Under the pieces are notes generated by a model. That model worked only from the letters and a program-made list of their open reading frames with translations, was not told the origin of the DNA and did no database searches. 18,844 nucleotides of DNA. Source: Prolixibacteraceae bacterium. Its GTDB lineage: Bacteria; Bacteroidota; Bacteroidia; Bacteroidales; Prolixibacteraceae. Both the position numbers and the translations under genes were made by a program. This document shows, in pieces, positions 1-7,931 of the stretch (its first letter is position 1; each line of letters starts with the position of its first letter). Location: contig JAGODU010000075.1 of assembly GCA_017998095.1 (NCBI GenBank), forward strand, positions 1 to 18,844. The letters run 5' to 3'.

Positions 1-504
1 TTTAATGTTTTGAGTCAAGAGCATTATTCCTGCCTCTGCATAGTTATTTGCAAAAGAGCCAGTCAAATGATTTATTGAGCTGTCTGGATTAACAGCATTG
101 CCATCTTGCCCATTAGAATGATGTCCTAATGAAATATAAGGGAACAATATATTGTGAGTTAAAGAATTTTCAACTTTATAAAATAAAGATTCTCTAAGTA
201 TAAATGAAGGAGTACTTATTGGAAAAGAACTCCTTGAATAAGATCTGAATACAATGCGTGGGCTAAATTCAAAACCAAACCTTTTTTTTACACCAAAAAG
301 GAATAAATTATCAGGAGAAAAATTAACCTCAGATACCAGAGGCTCTAAATTTCCAAATCCTTCCGAGATTGTGACATAGCTTGGCGAAGTGAAAGTGATT
401 CTATCAAATAAAAAAACATCATCAGTATTTTCTGCTTGTGAAAAAGATTTCCGGGAGAAAGAAAACAAAAAGATAAATAACAGAAAAAATAATTTTAATC
501 TCAT
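1..504 (-). CDS. Outer-membrane phospholipase A / PagL-like protein, N-terminal part (runs off left edge)
   Basis: An open frame starts at ATG 504-502 and runs without a stop to base 1, giving 168 residues; the C-terminus lies outside the window. Residues 1-23 form a signal peptide: basic start, a Phe/Leu-rich core, then SFS before QA. What follows alternates polar and apolar residues as in a beta-barrel. The key segment is LGHHSNGQDG (about residues 127-136). His-x-Ser-Asn-Gly is the catalytic His/Ser signature of outer-membrane phospholipase A (E. coli has HDSNGR), and PagL lipid A deacylases carry a related HYSN motif. A SINH segment 13-16 residues after the Ser could supply the third OMPLA residue (Asn), though the spacing is a few residues longer than in E. 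coli. Likely role: a membrane-embedded esterase acting on phospholipid or lipid A. Function is inferred from one motif, so the envelope location is surer than the enzyme name. Confidence 0.5.
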   Translation of the reverse strand, partial: MRLKLFFLLFIFLFSFSRKSFSQAENTDDVFLFDRITFTSPSYVTISEGFGNLEPLVSEVNFSPDNLFLFGVKKRFGFEFSPRIVFRSYSRSSFPISTPSFILRESLFYKVENSLTHNILFPYISLGHHSNGQDGNAVNPDSSINHLTGSFANNYAEAGIMLLTQNIK

Positions 505-568
505 AAAAATTATTAATAAAGATCTGAAAATAAGCAACAGATTAAATCCTTAGTATCTGTATTAATGT

Positions 569-576
569 CAAAATTA
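569..576 (-). promoter_or_regulatory. Possible -7 element of the leftward outer-membrane protein gene
   Basis: Read on the minus strand this is TAATTTTG, a full match to the Bacteroidota -7 consensus TAnnTTTG, about 65 bases upstream of the ATG at 504. No TTG lies at the usual -33 distance, so the call is weak. Confidence 0.3.
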
Positions 577-597
577 CAATAAGAAAATTATCTGTTA

Positions 598-628
598 TTG
601 TTAAATCTAAAAAATTCCAATATTTTTC
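598..628 (+). promoter_or_regulatory. Possible Bacteroidota-type promoter of the amino acid permease gene
   Basis: TTG at 598-600 is followed, after 20 bases, by TATTTTTC at 621-628, one mismatch from TAnnTTTG. Spacing fits the -33/-7 arrangement. It would give a leader of roughly 50 bases before the ATG at 687. Confidence 0.35.
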
Positions 629-686
629 ATATGACAACATATTTTAGAAAGTAATATTATATTTTTAGATTCAAATAAAACCTAAT

Positions 687-2129
687 ATGAGTACTATTTT
701 CAGAAAGAAGACAATTGCCCACCTGATAAATGAGGCAGAAAACACCTCCGGGCTAAAAAGGGAGTTGACTGCCAGGAATTTAATTGCATTGGGCATAGGA
801 GCAATAATTGGTACCGGTATTTTCGTTCTGACAGGTACTGCCGCTGCAAATTACGCAGGACCAGCTATTATTTTATCCTTTATTCTTTCAGCAGTCGGGT
901 GTGTATTTGCAGGTCTTTGTTATGCTGAATTTTCATCAATGATTCCAATTGCAGGAAGTGCCTATACTTATTCGTATGCCACACTTGGTGAATTCTTTGC
1001 CTGGATAATTGGATGGGATCTTATTCTTGAGTATCTTTTTGCATCATCAACAGTTGCTGTTGGTTGGTCGGGTTATCTGGTAAGCTTTTTAAAGGATTTT
1101 GGAATAATCATACCTACTGAATTTTGCTCTGCTCCGATTAACCATATTCCGGGACAAGGATGGTTTTTTACTGGTAGCATAATAAACTTTCCGGCAGTAA
1201 TTCTGGTAGTTCTTGTTTCAACACTATTATACATTGGGATAAAAGAATCGAGCAGGATAAACAACATTATTGTTTTTATTAAGGTGGCTGTAATTCTTCT
1301 TTTCATTGGCTTTGGGATCTCATTTATAAACACTGACAACTGGACACCTTTCATACCTGAAAACACTGGCAGTTTTGGATCATTTGGTATTTCAGGAATA
1401 TTTACAGGGGCAGCCGTAATTTTCTTTGCATACATTGGTTTTGATGCTATTTCAACCGCAGCACAGGAAACAAAGAATCCACAGAAAGATATGCCGGTTG
1501 GAATACTTGGATCGCTTGTTGTGTGTACTGTACTTTATATTGCCGTAGCAGCTGTATTGACAGGAATAGTAAATTATAAAGAACTGAATGACCCTGCACC
1601 TATTGCTCTTGCAATTGACAAAGCAGGAAAGTCATTATTCTGGCTTCGTCCTCTTGTAAAAATCGGAGCCCTTGCCGGGTTGACATCAGTAGTACTTGTA
1701 ATGATAATGGGTCAGACACGAATTTTTTATACGATGGCAAATGATGGGTTACTTCCGAAAAGCTTTTCAAAGATTCATCATAAATATCATACTCCACACA
1801 TAACAACCATAGTTACAGGGCTATTAGCTGCATTAATTTCAGGTATCCTTCCGATAGGTATACTTGGAGAACTAGTATCTATTGGAACACTCCTCGCATT
1901 TGTAATAGTATGTGTCAGTGTAATCGTCTTAAGAAAGACAAATCCCAATGCACACAGGCCATTTAAAGTACCTTTTGTACCATTGTTTCCAATAATCGGA
2001 ATAGTTGTTTGCATGGCACAAATGATATCTTTACCTGTTGACACCTGGTTAAGATTACTTATTTGGATGGTTATAGGTTTTCTGATTTATTTTCTATACA
2101 GTAAAAAGCACAGCAAATTACTAAGATAA
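687..2129 (+). CDS. APC-superfamily amino acid permease (cationic amino acid transporter type)
   Basis: This 480-residue integral membrane protein has about 12 or more hydrophobic segments and matches the APC superfamily, closest in feel to the CAT branch (YfnA-like permeases). The unwound TM1 substrate motif is GIGAIIGTGIF at residues 36-46. TM2-3 shows the conserved YAEFSSMIPIAGSAYTY stretch (79-95), followed by a WDLILEY segment (110-116). The FAYIGFDAISTAAQETKNP region matches the TM6 and following loop of these carriers. Length is normal for the family. It probably imports an amino acid by proton symport in the inner membrane; the substrate cannot be read from sequence. The start ATG follows an A-rich leader without a Shine-Dalgarno site. 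It stands alone: the next gene begins 142 bases later and has an unrelated role. Confidence 0.85.
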   Translation: MSTIFRKKTIAHLINEAENTSGLKRELTARNLIALGIGAIIGTGIFVLTGTAAANYAGPAIILSFILSAVGCVFAGLCYAEFSSMIPIAGSAYTYSYATLGEFFAWIIGWDLILEYLFASSTVAVGWSGYLVSFLKDFGIIIPTEFCSAPINHIPGQGWFFTGSIINFPAVILVVLVSTLLYIGIKESSRINNIIVFIKVAVILLFIGFGISFINTDNWTPFIPENTGSFGSFGISGIFTGAAVIFFAYIGFDAISTAAQETKNPQKDMPVGILGSLVVCTVLYIAVAAVLTGIVNYKELNDPAPIALAIDKAGKSLFWLRPLVKIGALAGLTSVVLVMIMGQTRIFYTMANDGLLPKSFSKIHHKYHTPHITTIVTGLLAALISGILPIGILGELVSIGTLLAFVIVCVSVIVLRKTNPNAHRPFKVPFVPLFPIIGIVVCMAQMISLPVDTWLRLLIWMVIGFLIYFLYSKKHSKLLR

Positions 2130-2271
2130 GCTGATATTAACTAAGAATGCTTAGAGACCAATAATCTATGCTAATATTACAAAGTTTCGTATTATTGCAT
2201 AATTTTATAAAACCTGATGACAGGGACGCAATATATTTTAAAAAATGGAGTTTTAAATTCCTATAAAAACA

Positions 2272-5200
2272 TTGGCATTGAACAAATATTTCATATATAG
2301 ATTTTTAATTCTTTCATTCCTGATTGTACTGATTTCATCATGTTCTACAGAAAAGAACACATTGATTAACAGGGAATTTCATAACCTTAATGCACATTAT
2401 AATGTTTACTTCAATGGTAATGAAGCTTTAAAGGCAGGAGTATTGAAAATTGAAGAAAATGTTGAAGAAGATTATACTAAGATTTTACCAATATTTAAAG
2501 AGAGTCTTTCCAACACCGACAAGGTAGTTTCGGGAGATATGACTACTGCTATTGAAAAAAGTGAAAAGCTTATCAAATTTCACTCGATAACCAAACCTCC
2601 GGTAAATAAAAATAAATCAAGAAGCAGAAAAAAAACTGAAGCCAAAAGTGAGTATAACAGATGGGTTGATAATGCTTACATGATGATGGGAAAAGCTTAT
2701 TTGTATAAAAAGGATTTCCCAATGGCAAGCAGTACATTCCAGCTTGTAATCAGAAAATTTAAAGATGAGCCTGTTAAATATGAAGCTTATTTGTGGTTAA
2801 TAAGAAGTTATAATGAATCGGAGAGATATACAGAATCACAACAGTTAATTGAAACGCTTGAAAATGACAGTAATTTTCCTGATAAGCTAAATGGAGAACT
2901 GGCAATAGTTGCCGCTGACATGCACCTCAAGCAGCAGCATTATGATGAAGCAATTCGTTTTCTGGATATTGGGATAAAAAATATCAAAGGGAATAAAAGG
3001 AAAACCAGGTATTCATTTATTCTTGCTCAGCTTTATCAGGAGACGGGAAAAAAACAACAAGCTTTAACTGCATACAAACAGGTAGTAAGGCGCAGGCCGG
3101 ATTATGAAATGCTTTTCAATGCAAGAATAAATAGTGCAAGAGTTTCTACAGGAGATGGTAATTCATCATCATTAAGAAAAGAACTTAACAAGATGCTGAA
3201 AAAGAAATGGAATGAACCATATTACGATCAGATATATTATGCACTCGGGAATATTTCATATAATGACGGAAAGATTGATGAATCAATAGAATTATATAAA
3301 AAATCGGTGTCATTTTCAGCTGATAATATTTATCAGAGAGCTTTAAGTTGCCTCACTCTTGCTGATGCATATTTTGAAAAAAGAAATTACATCCCTTCCG
3401 GTAAATATTACGACAGCGCAATGGTTATAATTGATGATACCTATCCCAATTATGAATCTGTTTCTAAAAAATATAACAGTTTAAGCAAGCTTGTTGAAAA
3501 TCTTGTTACAGTTGAAACACAAGATAGTCTTCAAAAATTGGCACTTCTTAGTGAGCAGGATCTGAATAAAAAGATACAAGGCTGGATTGAAGCTGAAAAA
3601 GAAAGGCAGAAAGCACTTGAACCTGATGAAGGTGAGCAAAATCTTTCCGCTAACTATTACAGGGCAAACTCAAGCAGGATGAGACTTAGCAATACCGGTT
3701 CAAGCTTTTACTTTTACAACACTTCAACAGTTTCTTACGGGAAAAAAGAGTTTGCTAATTTGTGGGGAGAAAGAAAGAATGAAGACAACTGGCGTAGAAA
3801 AGATAAATCAGAATCAGTGTTTAATGAAGAAGGTGAAGTCGTTACTGAAGAATTAGCTGAAGAAATTGCAGTTGAAGAACAGAAAAGGGCTGATGATCCT
3901 TTAACTCCGGAATATTATACACAGGATATTCCTAAAAATGATTCTCTGTTAGCAGCTTCTCATATAAAAATACGAGATGCATTATTTGCTTCAGGTAATA
4001 TATCAAAAGCTGAATTTAATGATTTAAAATTATCAATAGGTTGCTACAGAGGCCTAAATGATCGCTACTCGGAAAACATATATGAGCTCCCGAGTTATTT
4101 TAATTTGTGGGATTTATATAAAAGCATTGGAAACACTGATAGTTCAGCATTTTATAAAAATTTGATTATAAGCAAATACCCCAATACAAACTATGCTAAA
4201 TATCTTATTAATCCTAACTTCCTTGTAGAAGAAGCAGCAAGAAGGGATAGTATAAATCAGATTTATACCACTGCTTTTAATTTATACAAAAAGAGAGACT
4301 TCAATTCAGCAGCAAGATATAGCAATGCTGTGTTAAAAATGAATCCTGACAGTTCAATAGAATCAAAAGCAAAATTCATACAAATAGTTTCTTCATCAAG
4401 AGATTTAGGAAATAATGTTCTATCAGATTCATTGCAATATTTCATAAAAAGGTATCCTAAGTCTGAGCCTGTTACTTTAGCGCAGAACATACTTGCTTTA
4501 ATAAAAAACAATAAGCTGACAGATTATACACAGCTTGTTAATTCTGGCTATCTGAGCGATGTAATAAAAAACAATGAGCTGATGCCTCAGAATTATAACA
4601 CTAACGATTCAATAGAAAGCAAATGGAGTAAGGACAGCGACTTGTTACATTATTTTGTAATTGCATTCCCCGATAATAATGACATCAATATAAACAGGCT
4701 GAAATTTGATATTGCAAATTACAACCTTGATAATTTTACATCTCTTGATTTCGAAATAGAAACTGAAAGTTTAAATCCTGAAACAAGATTATTAATAGTA
4801 AGGAATTTTGATAATAAAGAAGATGCTCTTATTTATTTTCTTTCAATTGTTAGAAAACAGGAAGTATTTAAAACTCTGGCAGGAAAATCATATCTCAACT
4901 TTGTTGCTTCAAATAAAAATTACAGAGAAATACTGAACGAGAAATCTTATAACGACTATCTGGGATTCTTTATTAAAAACTATAGTAACATAACAACAGG
5001 AAAATTCTCGGAAAAAGATCTTGAGTCTCCTGAGGAGCTTATGGCTAAGCTTAAAGAAGATCCGGCTGATGAACTCAAAGAGCAAGGGGAATATGTTGTT
5101 GTAGAAACAAAAGATGCCAATTATACACCTCCTGTAAAGAAAGAACAGCTATTTAATTCTGATTTGAATAAGCCATTTTACTATACTATTCTGATACATC

Positions 5201-6099
5201 AGAAAAATGTATCAACAGGATATTTGATGCGTGATTTTGTAAAATATAATTCATCTGTTCATAAAGATAAAAGGCTGAAAGTTATTCCAAACAGATTACA
5301 GGAATCGACATTACTTTCTGTTTTAACTTTCAATGATGCATTTACTGCAAATGATTATTTAAAGACTACCGAAGAAAAGAATGAATTGTTTTCATCTATA
5401 AAAGATTTGAAATATGATTCTTTTATCATAAGTGAAGAGAATTTCAAAAAACTTACTGAAACCGGGAATATTGAAGAATGGAAGAAGTTCTATGAAACTA
5501 ACTTTGTAAAGAGAAGAATTCAGGCGCCTAAAGCAGAAGTAAAATCAGAAAATAAAGTATCTGAATCAACACAAAATATAGAAGTCCCGGCTACTGTTGA
5601 AAAGGAAAAAATCAACACGAATAAAGTTCCGGAAAAGGCTGAATTAATTAAGGAAATACCTTCCCCAAATGAAAACGAACAAGAAGTCAAGGAAGTAAAC
5701 ATACCTGAAGAAAAATCTAAAGAAATTACAACTTCAATGTATGGAACAGACAATTCATCAATACAAAGTCTGATATTTATTGTTCCTACAGAAGGCACAC
5801 ACAAAACTTTACTTTTAACCTATATATCAAGATTTAATGCCATGAAATACAGAAGTTTCAGCATAGAAGTTACAACTGAAAAGCTTGATGATATTAATAC
5901 TATGGTAATTGTTAAGAACATTGGCAATAAAGAAAAAGCAGCTGATTACTTTGTTAATCTAAAAGCAGATCAAAGAGTTTCATCTTTGATAAAAGACAAT
6001 GAATACAAGGGTTATTTAATAAGCAATGAAAACCTTATGATGTTAAGGCAGTCAAAGGATGTTGGGGAATATCAGAAATTCCATGATGCCAATTATTGA
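2272..6099 (+). CDS. porW: Type IX secretion system lipoprotein PorW/SprE with TPR repeats
   Basis: PorW/SprE is a lipoprotein needed for type IX secretion and gliding; it is thought to link the outer-membrane PorK/N ring side to the PorLM motor. Here residues 1-23 are a signal peptide with lipobox ISSC (Cys24). The following segment, with NREFHNLNAHYNVYFNGNEA, matches the family's diagnostic N-terminus. TPR-type helical repeats span about 130-390 and recur near 655-700. An acidic, charged stretch lies near 510-550. The C-terminus holds three copies of a roughly 110-residue module (792-905, 969-1078, 1166-1275), with an EK/P-rich linker (1082-1160) before the last. At 1275 residues it is long. 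There is no ATG start: an in-frame stop sits at 2254-2256, and the best starts are TTG at 2272 or TTG at 2278. porX follows 143 bases downstream on the same strand. Confidence 0.88.
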   Translation: MALNKYFIYRFLILSFLIVLISSCSTEKNTLINREFHNLNAHYNVYFNGNEALKAGVLKIEENVEEDYTKILPIFKESLSNTDKVVSGDMTTAIEKSEKLIKFHSITKPPVNKNKSRSRKKTEAKSEYNRWVDNAYMMMGKAYLYKKDFPMASSTFQLVIRKFKDEPVKYEAYLWLIRSYNESERYTESQQLIETLENDSNFPDKLNGELAIVAADMHLKQQHYDEAIRFLDIGIKNIKGNKRKTRYSFILAQLYQETGKKQQALTAYKQVVRRRPDYEMLFNARINSARVSTGDGNSSSLRKELNKMLKKKWNEPYYDQIYYALGNISYNDGKIDESIELYKKSVSFSADNIYQRALSCLTLADAYFEKRNYIPSGKYYDSAMVIIDDTYPNYESVSKKYNSLSKLVENLVTVETQDSLQKLALLSEQDLNKKIQGWIEAEKERQKALEPDEGEQNLSANYYRANSSRMRLSNTGSSFYFYNTSTVSYGKKEFANLWGERKNEDNWRRKDKSESVFNEEGEVVTEELAEEIAVEEQKRADDPLTPEYYTQDIPKNDSLLAASHIKIRDALFASGNISKAEFNDLKLSIGCYRGLNDRYSENIYELPSYFNLWDLYKSIGNTDSSAFYKNLIISKYPNTNYAKYLINPNFLVEEAARRDSINQIYTTAFNLYKKRDFNSAARYSNAVLKMNPDSSIESKAKFIQIVSSSRDLGNNVLSDSLQYFIKRYPKSEPVTLAQNILALIKNNKLTDYTQLVNSGYLSDVIKNNELMPQNYNTNDSIESKWSKDSDLLHYFVIAFPDNNDININRLKFDIANYNLDNFTSLDFEIETESLNPETRLLIVRNFDNKEDALIYFLSIVRKQEVFKTLAGKSYLNFVASNKNYREILNEKSYNDYLGFFIKNYSNITTGKFSEKDLESPEELMAKLKEDPADELKEQGEYVVVETKDANYTPPVKKEQLFNSDLNKPFYYTILIHQKNVSTGYLMRDFVKYNSSVHKDKRLKVIPNRLQESTLLSVLTFNDAFTANDYLKTTEEKNELFSSIKDLKYDSFIISEENFKKLTETGNIEEWKKFYETNFVKRRIQAPKAEVKSENKVSESTQNIEVPATVEKEKINTNKVPEKAELIKEIPSPNENEQEVKEVNIPEEKSKEITTSMYGTDNSSIQSLIFIVPTEGTHKTLLLTYISRFNAMKYRSFSIEVTTEKLDDINTMVIVKNIGNKEKAADYFVNLKADQRVSSLIKDNEYKGYLISNENLMMLRQSKDVGEYQKFHDANY

Positions 6100-6242
6100 A
6101 AAGAGCACTTTTGCAGAATTTAAACAAAAACTTCATTTCTTCATATAATTAATTTCAGAAAAAAGCAATAAAAAAAGGTGCTTATTGTTATTATAGTATC
6201 TCAATCACTAGTTATATTAATAAATAAAAATGATAACAGGTA

Positions 6243-7805
6243 ATGCAAACTAAGAAATCAAAAATACTTTGGGTAGATGACGAGATAGATCTTTTAAAAC
6301 CTCACATCATTTTTCTTGAGAACAAGGGTTATGAGGTTTATACTTCTACTAACGGGGCTGATGCAATAGATATGGTAAAAGAGCAGTTATATGATATTAT
6401 CTTTCTTGATGAAAACATGCCCGGTTTCAGTGGCTTACAGACCTTAAGCAAGATAAAGGAGATAAATAATCTTGTTCCTATTGTAATGATCACAAAAAGT
6501 GAAGAAGAAGCCATAATGGATGAAGCAATTGGTTCGAAGATGGCTGATTATCTCATTAAACCTGTTAATCCAAAACAAATTTTGCTTTCAATAAAGAAAA
6601 ATATAAACAAGAATGAGCTTGTTACCCGTCAGACAACATCGGCTTACCAAATGGAATTCGGTAAACTGGGAATGCAAATAAATGATTCATTAACAATTCC
6701 TGATTGGGAAGATCTTTACAGAAAACTTGTGTACTGGGAGATGGAGTTAAGTAACTCTGATGATAAAGCGATGGATGAAGTGTTGCAAATGCAGAAGAGT
6801 GAAGCAAATTTATCATTTTACAAATTCATAAAGAAAAGTTATACAGGATGGTTGGATCATGAAAAAAGTGACAGACCAATTTTATCAACGGATTTATTTA
6901 GAAAAAGGATATTCCCTTTACTTGATGAAGGCAAGAAAGTATTTGTTCTCCTGATTGATAATCTACGCTTTGATCAATGGAGGGCATTAAGTCCGATCAT
7001 CAGTGAATACTATTCAATAGTCAGGGAAGATATTTATTTTTCAATACTTCCTACAGCTACCATGTATGCCCGTAATAGTATTTTTTCGGGATTAATGCCT
7101 GCTGATATAAAAAAGGTATTCCCTCAGTTATGGATTGATGAAGATAATGATGAAGAGGGTAAGAATAATTATGAGGAAGAACTTCTGAGAAAGCAAATGA
7201 TCAGAAATGGAAGAAAGGAAAAGCTTTATTTTGAAAAGATAACAAATGCAAAACCAGGCAGAAAAAGTACGGATAGCATCAACATGATAGTAAATTCCGA
7301 TCTATCTGTAATGGTAATAAACTTTGTAGATATGATTTCTCATGCCCGTACAGAAATGGACATGATAAAGGAGCTTGCAGGGGATGAAGCTGCATACAGA
7401 TCACTAACTATAAGTTGGTTTAAGCATTCAGGGATTACAGATCTTTTAAAAGAACTCAGGAACAGCAATTTTGAATTAATTATTACAACTGATCACGGCA
7501 CAATAAAAGTTAATAACCCTTTGAAAGTTGTAGGTGAAAGAAGTACGAATACAAACCTCAGGTATAAATTTGGCAGAAATCTGAATTACAATCCCAAAGA
7601 AGTTTTTGAAATAAAAAGACCCGGAGATGCAAGACTGCCTGCCCCATTCGTAAATACTACATTTATTTTTGCAGGAAATCAGGACTTCTTTGCATATCCC
7701 AATAACTATAATTATTATGCAGGGCATTTTAAAAATACTTTCCAGCATGGAGGTATTTCAATGGAAGAAATGATGATCCCACTTATACGATTGCAACCAA
7801 AATAA
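6243..7805 (+). CDS. porX: T9SS response regulator PorX (REC domain + PglZ domain)
   Basis: PorX controls type IX secretion and, in Porphyromonas, works with the kinase PorY and the sigma factor SigP. Residues 6-120 form a receiver domain with the acidic pair Asp12/Asp13, phosphoacceptor Asp56 (IIFLDENMPG), Thr84 and Lys106. A helical middle segment (about 125-225) leads to a PglZ domain of the alkaline-phosphatase superfamily. The expected metal and nucleophile positions are present: Asp239 (LLIDN), Thr271/Thr273 in PTATMYAR, Asp363 and His367 (FVDMISH), Asp417-His418 (TTDHG) and His502. The full set suggests an active metal-dependent phosphodiesterase or phosphatase, as reported for PorX proteins. 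At 520 residues it is full length. ATG 6243 is the only sensible start; a 7-codon frame (6230-6253) overlaps it out of phase. A strong terminator follows. Confidence 0.92.
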   Translation: MQTKKSKILWVDDEIDLLKPHIIFLENKGYEVYTSTNGADAIDMVKEQLYDIIFLDENMPGFSGLQTLSKIKEINNLVPIVMITKSEEEAIMDEAIGSKMADYLIKPVNPKQILLSIKKNINKNELVTRQTTSAYQMEFGKLGMQINDSLTIPDWEDLYRKLVYWEMELSNSDDKAMDEVLQMQKSEANLSFYKFIKKSYTGWLDHEKSDRPILSTDLFRKRIFPLLDEGKKVFVLLIDNLRFDQWRALSPIISEYYSIVREDIYFSILPTATMYARNSIFSGLMPADIKKVFPQLWIDEDNDEEGKNNYEEELLRKQMIRNGRKEKLYFEKITNAKPGRKSTDSINMIVNSDLSVMVINFVDMISHARTEMDMIKELAGDEAAYRSLTISWFKHSGITDLLKELRNSNFELIITTDHGTIKVNNPLKVVGERSTNTNLRYKFGRNLNYNPKEVFEIKRPGDARLPAPFVNTTFIFAGNQDFFAYPNNYNYYAGHFKNTFQHGGISMEEMMIPLIRLQPK

Positions 7806-7847
7806 GAAAGGCACATTAGCCTCCTTAACATCTTAACATCCACAAGT

Positions 7848-7876
7848 ACCGTCTGCTTTTAGACGGTCTTTTTTTG
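7848..7876 (+). terminator. Rho-independent terminator after porX
   Basis: A perfect 7-bp stem ACCGTCT/AGACGGT (7848-7854 with 7861-7867) with a 6-base loop is followed by C and seven T. It lies 43 bases after the porX stop and ends that transcript before manC. Confidence 0.85.
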
Positions 7877-7903
7877 TCATTATATTTTATAGTTATATAT
7901 TCG
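7873..7903 (+). promoter_or_regulatory. Possible promoter of manC, overlapping the porX terminator tail
   Basis: TTTG at 7873-7876 is followed after 19 bases by TATATTCG at 7896-7903, one mismatch from TAnnTTTG. The inferred leader to ATG 7932 is about 20-25 bases. The -33 element would lie within the T-tract of the terminator. Confidence 0.35.
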
Positions 7904-7931
7904 CATTTAATGAACCAATACCACATTTGAA

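Noticed and set aside
2141..2154. CTAAG-AATG-CTTAG hairpin after the permease gene
   Set aside because: A 5-bp AT-rich stem without a T-tract is expected by chance in this base composition.
6099..6113. AAAAG/CTTTT hairpin after porW as a terminator
   Set aside because: The stem is made of A-T pairs with one G-C and overlaps the stop codon; it is unlikely to stop transcription.
6230..6253. Seven-codon frame overlapping the porX start
   Set aside because: It is very short, has no ribosome binding site and overlaps coding sequence; it was noted only as context for the start.
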